A DNA stretch of 25,228 bases from a virus, in the IMG/VR virus record IMGVR_UViG_3300025889_000873, positions 1 through 25,228 of that record. One strand, 5' to 3'. The position numbers were made by a program, and so were the translations under genes. Below the pieces are notes generated by a model that saw nothing but the letters and a program-made list of their open reading frames with translations, did no database searches and had not been told where the DNA came from. This document shows positions 6,501-12,115 of the stretch, in pieces (within the stretch, counting starts at the first letter, position 1; each line of letters opens with the position of its first letter).

Positions 6501-8024
6501 ATTGATTCAACCGCTATCACTAGCGGGGCAAGTGGTAGGGTGCTTTTTGAAAATGCATCGAACCAAGTTTCAGAGAGTGATGATCTTTATTGGGATGACA
6601 CTAATAGTCGGTTAGCTATTGGCAATACTTCACCCTCAAACCCTTTGCATATTACGGACACCAAATCGGTGACCGTAGTAGAACCTACCATTGAACTTGA
6701 CGGGACGATTGATATCAGCACCGCTGCGGGTATCCACATGGGGGTTCGTGGTGCTCAAACAATTAAAAGTGCCGGGGATGGGGGATTCTCCGGGAGTTTA
6801 TTTTTTAGAGACGCGAATACATTCACGCATGACGACGCAGCCGACACGGATTTAGGCTATTATTATAGTTATGATTCGACGCCCACGGTTGACGCCGGGG
6901 CGGGTTTTGATATTACTGGACTGGACCTTTACGGCTATCGAAGTTCGCCAAATTTCACCCAGGATACCGATGAAACTATTGCAGTAGATGAGTATGCGGG
7001 GTTATTGCTTCAAGGTACATTTGATAACGGGGCGACCGCCACAAATGCTTACGCCGCAAAATGCGAGGCCATGACTGGAGTTACTAACTTTCACGGCTTC
7101 CACGTTGATAATCAAACCGCCTCGACTTCAACCGATGCTTTTTCCACTGATATGGCAAGTGGAACAGGAAAAAAAGCCATTAATTGTACTGGCACCGCTG
7201 AATCTTATTTGGGCGGTAACTTAACGGTTGATGGTAATAACGTAGAATTTAGCAACGCAAATTTGATTGTGGGGACTAGCTTTACCCCCACGTCAACTAT
7301 ACAGTCGATTGACGATATAGAGGCCGGAACAGTGCTAAGTGCGGGGAGTTTCATTGCAACGTCGGCGACTAATTTTAGAAAAACAACTTTTAGTTCGGGC
7401 GCGCACGCATCGAATGAAGATATCGAGTTAGTATTCCCAACAAATACGGGATCGGCCGACCAGGTGCTAAAAATTAGTGGTACCCCTAGCGGCGGCGTCC
7501 ATAATTTGGTTTGGGCTAATGATAACGCATCGGGTACTGCTGCTGATTATCAGGAAGCACAATTAACCGCCGATGATAGTGGGCGACAAAACGACACCGC
7601 CGTTGACTTAACTAACAAAGTTTCAGGTTTGACCGTTACTTTAACGGGCGGTAAAAGGTACAAAGTTTTAGGGAACATGCGCGTATTAACCGCATCGGCT
7701 ACCCCCGATATCCTATGGAGTATTTTTGCGGATACTGGAAGTAGCGTCGTTGTTAGTGACATGTCAGTGGTCTTTAGGGGCGCCGCCGTGGACGATACAA
7801 GCAGCGCGGCATGGGCGCAAGGTAACGTGATAGAAGTATTAGGCGATGTACCCGCCTCTAAAGCGGGCGTGGTAGCGAACCAAGTACAGCACTTTGAGGT
7901 TCAGGGTTACATAAACGTAACCACGGGCGGCGATATTACTTTGATTTATGCTCAGGGTACATCTAATTCTAACGCCGTAACCTTAAAGGACGATTCTTGG
8001 TGGAGTTTTACGGAGGCGGTTTAA
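3504..8024 (+). CDS. Large tail fibre / receptor-binding protein (1506 aa)
   Basis: The start ATG at 3504 has AAGGAA upstream. The protein is long, Thr/Ala/Asp-rich and strand-rich. An N-terminal head (about residues 1-62) ends in a Gly-rich hinge near residues 63-70. The shaft consists of repeated fibre modules. A long unit at about residues 491-632 is repeated at about 852-993, and a shorter related piece (ANTAKVSNATHTGDVTG) lies near 755. An HTHT motif (near residue 737) resembles the HxH metal sites of fibre shafts. The C-terminal 130 residues form a strand-rich tip with HFEVQGYINV and a final WWSF, likely the host-binding end. No C-terminal self-cleaving chaperone is evident. The protein is encoded before its probable chaperone at 8026. 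Confidence 0.88.
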   Translation: MSFHKDLTDTDIHALTFQTFADQAARLAYSYQAADVHKMVYQTDTGTYFLVKSTTPTFQEIGAGGGGGSSTFTGLTDTPANYTGHAEKVVKVNAGETAVEFTTPGNLELARVSGSTFSTIQHLQDIFHSSGVISGGQITDDTDGTITVAAGTGLIRATNSETAEIKYTDWAAESGANVALTDNDMNYVYVEWNAGTPQVIASITERTDYQTNILLGTVYRSGTTLHITEDTRPAVGDQAAKIIRRLTAVVPFARESGGVISETGTRSIAISAGIWWEGLTQFSTAAFNSSVSDTFRTFYWNGTSWVETASQTQIDNTQYNDFGVGLATLSNNAYGVHWIYLAQDGDVYSVYGQGDYTLSQAQESVPNGVPGHFAENHARLVGKVIIKKNSSSFTQLDSAFDLTLSPVAASEHSSLLNLGADDHTQYSLISSQAGAPTSTPSRVGEVNVDTTADDAYISAGTGSSSDWKLASETATSIKTKYESNADTNAFTDAEQTKVGYLTVTQAVDLDTMETDIATNNAKVSNATHTGEVTGSGALTVDKTAITNKTLVTAASTDHVLVADSSDLDNLKKVLVSDLQGSGTDNDAIHDNVAGEIALITEKVSPVSADLLVIEDSADTNNKKRIQVGNIPHDSLSGFVANEHIDWTAASAGTIHATNYVDNDTTDHALLTNKGTNTHAQIDSHIADADKHRDILQGVIASRPAFGTAGRYYYATDEKKWYYDTGAAWDLSVATPDTHTHTASEITDFDAEVSNNSDVSANTAKVSNATHTGDVTGSTALTIAANAADNTKISDMAQNTIKGRITAATGDPEDLTAAQVRTIINVEDGATADQTGAEIKTAYEAEANTNAYTDAEQTKVGHLTVTQAVDLDTMETDIATNNAKISNATHTGEVTGSGALTVDKTAITNKTLVTAVGTDHVLIADASDTDNLKKALVSDFLGAGTDNDAIHDNVAGEISLITEKASPVSADLLIIEDSADSNNKKRVQIGNLPGGGGGITIDSTAITSGASGRVLFENASNQVSESDDLYWDDTNSRLAIGNTSPSNPLHITDTKSVTVVEPTIELDGTIDISTAAGIHMGVRGAQTIKSAGDGGFSGSLFFRDANTFTHDDAADTDLGYYYSYDSTPTVDAGAGFDITGLDLYGYRSSPNFTQDTDETIAVDEYAGLLLQGTFDNGATATNAYAAKCEAMTGVTNFHGFHVDNQTASTSTDAFSTDMASGTGKKAINCTGTAESYLGGNLTVDGNNVEFSNANLIVGTSFTPTSTIQSIDDIEAGTVLSAGSFIATSATNFRKTTFSSGAHASNEDIELVFPTNTGSADQVLKISGTPSGGVHNLVWANDNASGTAADYQEAQLTADDSGRQNDTAVDLTNKVSGLTVTLTGGKRYKVLGNMRVLTASATPDILWSIFADTGSSVVVSDMSVVFRGAAVDDTSSAAWAQGNVIEVLGDVPASKAGVVANQVQHFEVQGYINVTTGGDITLIYAQGTSNSNAVTLKDDSWWSFTEAV
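4977..5400 (+). repeat. Tail-fibre internal repeat, copy 1
   Basis: First copy of a module of about 140 residues, beginning at DAEQTKVG and ending near VGNIP. The second copy lies 1083 nt (361 codons) downstream. The two differ mostly at silent third positions and by conservative changes, except for a fully identical block at 5002-5069. Confidence 0.85.
6060..6482 (+). repeat. Tail-fibre internal repeat, copy 2
   Basis: Second copy of the fibre module, matching the copy at 4977 in frame and ending near IGNLP, after which a GGGGG hinge leads to the distal part of the fibre. The stretch 6085-6152 is identical to 5002-5069 (68 nt), while neighbouring parts have drifted. Confidence 0.85.
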
Positions 8025-8025
8025 A

Positions 8026-8457
8026 ATGAAGTATTATGCTTATAGGTGGATAGGTAAGAAAAAGGTTTCTATCATGCGGCGCGAGTCCGAGGAGGCTTGC
8101 AGGGCGCGGCTATCTGAAAAACACGAATTTTTAGGCGAGGTCGAAGGACCGCCTAGCGGGGTTTTCGGCGAATCCTCATGGATTTGGGATGGCGAAAAAG
8201 TGGTTTGTGACCTGGTAGAAATAAGGCGCAATAAGATAGAAACGATTCGAACGATGCGAAATGAAAAACTAAAGGAAACGGATTTCGATTGGGTTAATCA
8301 TTCTTCCAGGGGTTCGTCCGGCGCGCGAGATAGAAAAAAAGTTGAATCAATAAAAATAAAACTTAGGGACATGATTCCTTTGCAGGAAGAAAAATTAAAC
8401 CTAATGACCGACGCGAATCAAATTGAATCATACGAACCGGAATGGCCGGTTGAATAA
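8026..8457 (+). CDS. Tail-fibre assembly chaperone-like protein (143 aa)
   Basis: It starts 1 nt after the fibre gene, with GGAGG inside the fibre's last codons as ribosome site. The C-terminal half carries an R.EKLKETDFDW segment followed by a long helix ending in KIKLRDMIPL. This matches the general pattern of phage tail-assembly chaperones (an R..LL..TDW helix, then an R..LRD helix). The N-terminal half has a small domain with a WIWDGEKVV strand. It probably helps the long fibre fold and trimerise; this is inferred from the motif and from its position directly downstream of the fibre. Sequence similarity is weak, so another fibre accessory role is possible. Confidence 0.6.
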   Translation: MKYYAYRWIGKKKVSIMRRESEEACRARLSEKHEFLGEVEGPPSGVFGESSWIWDGEKVVCDLVEIRRNKIETIRTMRNEKLKETDFDWVNHSSRGSSGARDRKKVESIKIKLRDMIPLQEEKLNLMTDANQIESYEPEWPVE

Positions 8458-8462
8458 AATTT

Positions 8463-8819
8463 ATGGCAAGACCTAGAAAAAAAATCGACGAAGAACTTTT
8501 AAAAGAACTTGCGATGATTCAATGCACGCAAGAGGAAATGGCTTCAATCTTAAAGTGCAGCGTTGATACATTGCAGCGCCGGTATTCCGACGTTCTGGCC
8601 GAAGCGCGGGAAAATGGGAAAATGTCTTTAAAGCGCGCAATGTATCGAAAGGCCGTGGTCGAGGGTAATCCCACCATGCAAATTTGGTTGTCTAAAAATT
8701 GGCTTCGCTATTCGGACAAAACGGAAATCACGCCGGGCGAAGGGGCGAAATCCCTGGTCGATATTATTAAGGCCTCGGTGGGTAAAAAGATGGAACCCGA
8801 AAAGTCGGAAGGCAAATAA
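8463..8819 (+). CDS. terS: Small terminase subunit-like HTH protein
   Basis: The 118-residue product begins MARPRKKIDEELL and has a helix-turn-helix of the resolvase/terminase kind at about residues 18-40 (CTQEEMASILKCSVDTLQRR). A helical part follows with SLKRAMYRKAVVEGNPTMQIWLSKNWL. This layout, with the GNPTMQIWL segment, is typical of one class of phage small terminases that recognise the packaging site and guide TerL. Unlike the usual order, TerL does not follow directly: a leftward gene cluster and an XRE gene intervene (TerL begins at 10536). The ATG has no clear Shine-Dalgarno. Two hairpins follow the stop. Confidence 0.75.
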   Translation: MARPRKKIDEELLKELAMIQCTQEEMASILKCSVDTLQRRYSDVLAEARENGKMSLKRAMYRKAVVEGNPTMQIWLSKNWLRYSDKTEITPGEGAKSLVDIIKASVGKKMEPEKSEGK

Positions 8820-8820
8820 A

Positions 8821-8858
8821 AAGCGCGCCCCAAAAGGATTAACTTTCAAGGCGCGCTT
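8821..8858. terminator. Hairpin after the TerS-like gene
   Basis: AAGCGCGCC at 8821-8829 pairs with GGCGCGCTT at 8850-8858 (9 bp) around a 20-nt loop, starting immediately after the stop of the TerS-like gene. It is a probable end of the rightward tail-fibre/TerS transcript. A T-tract is lacking, so its efficiency is uncertain. Confidence 0.6.
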
Positions 8859-8861
8859 AGT

Positions 8862-8888
8862 GGGCATTAATGAGGCATATTAATGCCC
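8862..8888. terminator. Second hairpin in the convergent gap
   Basis: GGGCATTAAT at 8862-8871 is the perfect complement of ATTAATGCCC at 8879-8888, with a 7-nt loop. It lies between the rightward TerS-like gene and the end of the leftward cluster, so it could terminate either strand. It could also be a protein-binding palindrome. Confidence 0.55.
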
Positions 8889-8905
8889 GGTTGGTATGAC
8901 TTCGA

Positions 8906-9061
8906 TTAACCTTCCATGACTTCCAGGTCTTTAACTTCGGTCGTGGCGTATTCAATTTCCAGGGCTTCCAGGTCTTTAATAAAGCGTTCCCTGGCTTTTG
9001 TGCTTTTAAAACAAAAAACTTCGTTTCCATCGTCTAATTTCACGGCTATTAAGTAATTCAT
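8906..9061 (-). CDS. Unrecognised acidic small protein (51 aa)
   Basis: On the minus strand an ATG at 9061 is preceded by GGAGG with 9 nt spacing. The 51-residue product begins MNYLIAVKLDDGNEVF and is followed by an amphipathic, acidic helix (KDLEALEIEYATTEVKDLEVME). A basic patch (KSTKARERF) sits between. It has no recognised family. The small size, acidity and location at the end of a regulated leftward operon resemble phage early or anti-host proteins, but that is only inference. A slightly earlier ATG is too close to the ribosome site to be favoured. Confidence 0.65.
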   Translation of the reverse strand: MNYLIAVKLDDGNEVFCFKSTKARERFIKDLEALEIEYATTEVKDLEVMEG

Positions 9062-9064
9062 TCT

Positions 9065-9118
9065 TCATTTCCTCCGCTTTTTATCCAATGCCTCTTTTAA
9101 CGCGCTTAGGTATCCCAT
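9065..9118 (-). CDS. Possible 17-aa mini-ORF, translation-coupled
   Basis: The ATG at 9118 overlaps the stop of the upstream gene (TAATG on the minus strand), and a GGAAGGAAGG lies just before it. The frame encodes MGYLSALKEALDKKRRK, a short amphipathic helix with a basic end, and stops 3 nt before the start of the 51-aa gene. It may be a real micro-protein or simply a bridge that keeps ribosomes moving to the next gene. Confidence 0.35.
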   Translation of the reverse strand: MGYLSALKEALDKKRRK

Positions 9119-9417
9119 TAAGCCGCCTTCCTTCCCTTTGCTACCTTCAAGGTAGAATAGTGACTTTTCACCTGGTATTGCTTCAAGAAGGCTTCGCCGT
9201 GATCCCGGAGGATTGCGTCGGTATCGATTACGGTTCGGCTTCGGTCTTCGGTGATAATCACGAAGTCGCCGAAATCCATCGCTCCATCATCCCCTAGGAT
9301 TCCCTCAATCTTAGTTTTCAATTCCTTTTCGAGTGCGGTGATTTCCTTTTTTTGTTCGCGCACGCGCTTGAACTGTTTTGCCAATTTTATTTTTGATTCG
9401 CTTTTTGTTTTTTTCAT
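9118..9417 (-). CDS. Phage protein with recombination-associated-type C-terminal segment (99 aa)
   Basis: The start at 9417 is preceded by the same ACGGAG leader that precedes the neighbouring gene. The 99-residue product has a Lys-rich coiled coil (about residues 1-40), then a compact domain with GDFVIITEDRSRTVIDTDAI...HGEAFLKQY.VKS....LKV. That pattern (strand, R/T, D..A/L, then 'Y.K.S...L.V') recalls segments found near YqaJ-type phage exonucleases and related recombination proteins. No exonuclease is encoded here. The functional link is a weak memory-based inference. It lies in the leftward operon, 20 nt after the 79-aa gene. Confidence 0.65.
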   Translation of the reverse strand: MKKTKSESKIKLAKQFKRVREQKKEITALEKELKTKIEGILGDDGAMDFGDFVIITEDRSRTVIDTDAILRDHGEAFLKQYQVKSHYSTLKVAKGRKAA

Positions 9418-9437
9418 TTCATTCTCCGTTTTGGTTT

Positions 9438-9677
9438 TTAGTTTTTTGATAGAATAAATTTTGCAACGACTTCGAGGGCTTCTTCGCTTGAATCCCTAAC
9501 GTGCGACCAGTCAAAACACTGTTCTTTTGCGAACCCATAGTCAATACCTCCAAATCCATCGCAAAGAAGATAAGCATTGATCCACTGTTCGGGAGTTAAA
9601 AGGTGATTGAGTTTCCCGTTGAAATGCATCGTTTCAATCACGATTTCTCTATTTGTTAACAATCGACTTTTTTTCAT
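9438..9677 (-). CDS. Unrecognised protein of leftward operon (79 aa)
   Basis: It is the first gene behind the leftward promoter at 9720-9748, and its ribosome site ACGGAG stands 6-7 nt before the ATG at 9677. The 79-residue product is helical with a tryptophan-rich middle (PEQWINAYLLCDGFGG...FDWSHV) and an acidic helix near the end (SSEEALEVVAKFIL). No family is recognised. Being promoter-proximal in a regulated minor operon suggests a regulatory or early role. Confidence 0.65.
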   Translation of the reverse strand: MKKSRLLTNREIVIETMHFNGKLNHLLTPEQWINAYLLCDGFGGIDYGFAKEQCFDWSHVRDSSEEALEVVAKFILSKN

Positions 9678-9707
9678 TTCATTCTCCGTTCTTTCAGGTT
9701 TATTGCC

Positions 9708-9725
9708 TGATATGTATATATCATA
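9708..9725. promoter_or_regulatory. Operator candidate O1 (18-bp near-palindrome)
   Basis: TGATATGTATATATCATA contains TGATAT and its exact complement ATATCA around a 4-nt centre. The same 18 bp occurs at 10096-10113. It overlaps the -10 and start region of the leftward promoter, the position where a bound repressor would block RNA polymerase. Outer flanks CCTGA (9706-9710) and TCAGG (9735-9739) add a wider inverted repeat not shared with the second copy. Confidence 0.65.
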
Positions 9726-9748
9726 TCGAATTAATCAGGTATTGTCAA
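9720..9748 (-). promoter_or_regulatory. Leftward sigma70 promoter PL1
   Basis: Read on the minus strand, a perfect TTGACA (-35, 9748-9743) and TATGAT (-10, 9725-9720) are separated by exactly 17 nt. Transcription would start near 9713 and run into the 79-, 99- and 51-aa genes. An operator candidate overlaps the -10 and start point. Confidence 0.85.
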
Positions 9749-9752
9749 CTTT

Positions 9753-10064
9753 TTATTTATTGTTCGAATTTCCCTTAATTTCTTCCTCCATAGCAATGAC
9801 CAGGGGAAGGAGGGCTTTTTTTGTCCCGGCGCTTAGAACTTCTTTTGATTCGCCATTTTTGCCGATCACTTGCATAACACAATGCTTGCGACCGATTTTT
9901 TCGTGATAATAATGGCCGATATTTTTAGAATTGTCTTCAGGGTTGATTTTTTCTCTAGGGCTTTTTGTCACGATGTTTAAGAAAAGTATCCAGTCGATTA
10001 AGTCAATATCTAATCGGGTAGTTTTTTTCTTCATTGTTTTTTTCTTCATTGTTTTTCTTTTCAT
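9753..10064 (-). CDS. Unrecognised Lys-rich-N-terminus protein (103 aa)
   Basis: The ATG at 10064 is chosen because GGAG lies 9 nt upstream and the leftward promoter at 10108-10136 places its transcript start between this ATG and the longer in-frame start at 10136. The N-terminus repeats MK(R/K)K T three times, encoded partly by a tandem 15-nt repeat, so ATGs at 10049 and 10034 could also serve. The rest has a hydrophobic helix (DLIDWILFLNIVT) and a strand region (HCVMQVIGKNGESKEVL) but no known motif. Its end reaches to 5 nt from the -35 of the next leftward promoter. Function unknown. Confidence 0.6.
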   Translation of the reverse strand: MKRKTMKKKTMKKKTTRLDIDLIDWILFLNIVTKSPREKINPEDNSKNIGHYYHEKIGRKHCVMQVIGKNGESKEVLSAGTKKALLPLVIAMEEEIKGNSNNK

Positions 10065-10094
10065 TCTCTTTTTCTCCGTTTCAAGCTTTATTGC

Positions 10095-10123
10095 TTGATA
10101 TGTATATATCATAGCAATATAGT
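10095..10123 (+). promoter_or_regulatory. Rightward promoter candidate PR overlapping PL2
   Basis: TTGATA at 10095-10100 and TATAGT at 10118-10123 are exactly 17 nt apart on the plus strand. Each matches the sigma70 consensus at 5 of 6 positions. Transcription would start near 10130, about 60 nt before the XRE gene. It occupies nearly the same DNA as PL2, so the two cannot easily fire together. Confidence 0.6.
10096..10113. promoter_or_regulatory. Operator candidate O2 (identical 18-bp near-palindrome)
   Basis: This second copy of TGATATGTATATATCATA covers the -10 of the leftward promoter PL2 and almost all of the -35 of the rightward promoter candidate PR. Binding of one dimeric regulator here could shut both. 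The adjacent XRE-family gene is the obvious candidate for the binding protein. Outer flanks here are TTGCT/AGCAA, different from the first copy. Confidence 0.65.
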
Positions 10124-10136
10124 CAGGTATCGTCAA
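10108..10136 (-). promoter_or_regulatory. Leftward sigma70 promoter PL2
   Basis: On the minus strand TTGACG (10136-10131) and TATGAT (10113-10108) are 17 nt apart. It resembles PL1 across the whole core, including an ATACCTGA after the -35. It would drive the 103-aa gene and perhaps read on into the genes further left. Confidence 0.8.
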
Positions 10137-10188
10137 CCCTTTTTTTAATGCTAGTAATCATTCGGTTTTTTGTGCTTAATTGGGGGGG

Positions 10189-10539
10189 ATGGCTAAAAAC
10201 GACCAGGAAACGTTTGGAACACTTATAAAGGAAGCGCGGGAAGGCGAGCGTTTAAGCCTTCGTGCGGCTTCTCACCTATGCGGATTATCCCATGGATACT
10301 TAGGCGCGCTTGAACACAATCGCGCCGGATCGATCCCGTCGACCGAAACCCTGGAGAAAATAGCGCGCGGGTTTAACCTGGATATTTCAAAACTAAAAAG
10401 GTTAGCCCAAGAAATCGAAGTCGAAAAAAAGGAAACATCGAAACACGGTCGCGAGTTTGAAAGAATTACAATCGAAGCGGGATTAACTTTCGAACGCGGC
10501 TTGCAACTTTATAAAGAGGCTTTAAAACTTTTCGCGTGA
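10189..10539 (+). CDS. XRE-family HTH regulator
   Basis: The 116-residue product has a Cro/CI-type helix-turn-helix at about residues 8-65: an 'FGTLIKEAREGERLSLRAASHLCGLS' first half, then 'GYLGALEHNRAGSIPSTETLEKIARGFNLD'. A helical tail follows that could dimerise. It should bind a palindromic operator; two identical near-palindromes lie just upstream and beyond. The ATG is directly preceded by seven G, an unusual ribosome-site arrangement, and a TTG at 10180 is an in-frame alternative. Its stop overlaps the GTG of the large terminase, so it is cotranscribed with it. It could be a repressor of the leftward operon, or a second DNA-recognition subunit for packaging. Confidence 0.85.
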   Translation: MAKNDQETFGTLIKEAREGERLSLRAASHLCGLSHGYLGALEHNRAGSIPSTETLEKIARGFNLDISKLKRLAQEIEVEKKETSKHGREFERITIEAGLTFERGLQLYKEALKLFA

Positions 10540-12110
10540 CGTTATCCGAAAATGAAATAAATAAAATTCAAAATGATATTGTTTTCCATATCGAAGAAAT
10601 TCAGGGGATCAAAACCCTAGAACCTTACCAAAAAAGAATTTGCGAAGCCGTTTCCAATTATGACCGCGTGGTGATTTCAGCGTGCCACGATGTTGGAAAA
10701 ACCTTCACCCTTTCAAGAATTGTTTTAGCGCTTGGATCAAGTTTTCCCGGTTGTAAAATAATTACGACCGCACCGACATTCCTTCAAGTCGAAAAGCTTT
10801 TGTGGGCTGAAATCCGTTCGGGTTTTCGTGATTCGGCCACGCCTTTAGGTGGTTCCATGTTAAACGTTGAATGGAAAATTTCGCCCGATTGGTTCGCGCT
10901 TGGAACCTCCCCAAAAGATGACGCCGGTTCGGGCGAAGGCCAGGGAACGGGGTCCAGGTTTCAAGGTTTTCATGGCGACATGGTTGTAATCATTTTTGAT
11001 GAGGCAACCGGTGTTCATCCGAAACGATGGGTTCAAGCCGAAGGAATGCTAACTTCGGCGAATACTAAATTCATAGCGATCGGGAATCCGACTTCCAGGT
11101 CGAGCGAATTCTTTAAATGTTTTTCGAACCCGCTTTTTAAGAAAATAAAAATTAGTTGTTTCGATTCGCCGAACCTTATTGAAAACGGCGTTTCGAATCT
11201 CGCACAATTAAAGCGCGAAGCGGATCGAATTCGGGAAATAACAGACGACGATGAGCGCCTGGACGAAATCAAAAATTATAAAGTTGTGCAACCCAAACTT
11301 ATTACGATGCAATGGGTTATCAATTCGGCTTTAAGGTGGGGTTTTGAGCATCCTCTTTTTATCTCAAAAGTTTTAGGCCAATTTCCCGACGAGGATTCCA
11401 ATGCCATTGTTAAAATGCATGACGTTGAAACCGCACAAAATCGCGAGGCTTCAACGGAAGGCGGGCGATTTATAGGGGTTGACCCCGCGCATTTTGGAAC
11501 CGATTCAACCGTGATAACAGTCATTGAAGGAAACGAACAAACGCAACGCATCGAACTCACAAAAGCCGACACTTCGGAAGTCACCGGCCGAATCGTTCGT
11601 TTAATAAATAGCCTTGAACGGCGTCAAAATGAAGTTGTGGTTATTGACGCAACCGGGATCGGCGCCGGTGTATCCGATCAACTTAGAGAACGGCGACGCG
11701 ATGGGATAATCCCGGAATCAACCTTGCTAAGACCAGTCCACTTCGGCGCGCAAGTACCCATCGAGTCGGAAAAAAAGACTTATTCAAATTTAAAGGCAAA
11801 ACTTTTTGTTGAGCTAGGCCAGGACTTAAAAAACGAATTGTCGATCCTTCCCGACTCCGTTTATTTGGAAGAACTTCCAACAATAATTTATAAGTTTGAC
11901 TCGCGTGGTCGGTATCAAATAGAATCGAAGGATGATTACAAGAAACGGACAGGGAGGGGATCGCCCGATAATAGCGATTCACTTGCGCTCGCAAATTATG
12001 GTCGAAAAAGTATTAATAAAGTAGGATCATTTGCGAAGATGTCCGGCGCAACGGGCGGAGCGGAAACAATCGGAACCCTGGTAAATTCCGGCGGTTCGAA
12101 TAATTGGTAA
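10536..12110 (+). CDS. terL: Large terminase subunit (packaging ATPase and nuclease)
   Basis: The 524-residue product contains the ATPase motor: Walker A-like CHDVGKT (50-56), Walker B VVIIFDEA (150-157) with the catalytic Glu156, and a coupling motif AIGNPT (181-186). The C-terminal RNase H-like nuclease has acidic residues in GVDPAHFGTDS (Asp316), VVVIDATGIG (Asp371) and SPDNSDSLAL (Asp478/Asp481). It cuts concatemeric DNA and pumps it through the portal. It starts with GTG, overlapping the XRE gene by 4 nt; the portal gene begins 6 nt after its stop. The length is normal for the family and no disruption is visible. Confidence 0.95.
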   Translation: MTLSENEINKIQNDIVFHIEEIQGIKTLEPYQKRICEAVSNYDRVVISACHDVGKTFTLSRIVLALGSSFPGCKIITTAPTFLQVEKLLWAEIRSGFRDSATPLGGSMLNVEWKISPDWFALGTSPKDDAGSGEGQGTGSRFQGFHGDMVVIIFDEATGVHPKRWVQAEGMLTSANTKFIAIGNPTSRSSEFFKCFSNPLFKKIKISCFDSPNLIENGVSNLAQLKREADRIREITDDDERLDEIKNYKVVQPKLITMQWVINSALRWGFEHPLFISKVLGQFPDEDSNAIVKMHDVETAQNREASTEGGRFIGVDPAHFGTDSTVITVIEGNEQTQRIELTKADTSEVTGRIVRLINSLERRQNEVVVIDATGIGAGVSDQLRERRRDGIIPESTLLRPVHFGAQVPIESEKKTYSNLKAKLFVELGQDLKNELSILPDSVYLEELPTIIYKFDSRGRYQIESKDDYKKRTGRGSPDNSDSLALANYGRKSINKVGSFAKMSGATGGAETIGTLVNSGGSNNW

Positions 12111-12115
12111 AATTT

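Noticed and set aside
8862-8888. Phage attachment-site core in the palindromic gap after the TerS-like gene
   Set aside because: No integrase and no tRNA-like sequence nearby; the convergent gene ends explain the palindrome as a terminator.
9088-9297. Plus-strand frames in the leftward region (for example 69 codons from 9088)
   Set aside because: They lie opposite the 99-aa leftward gene, lack ribosome sites, and have no recognisable product.
10065-10136. 24-residue N-terminal extension of the 103-aa leftward protein
   Set aside because: The extension would be encoded by the promoter PL2 region, upstream of the expected transcript start, and the GGAG site serves the ATG at 10064.
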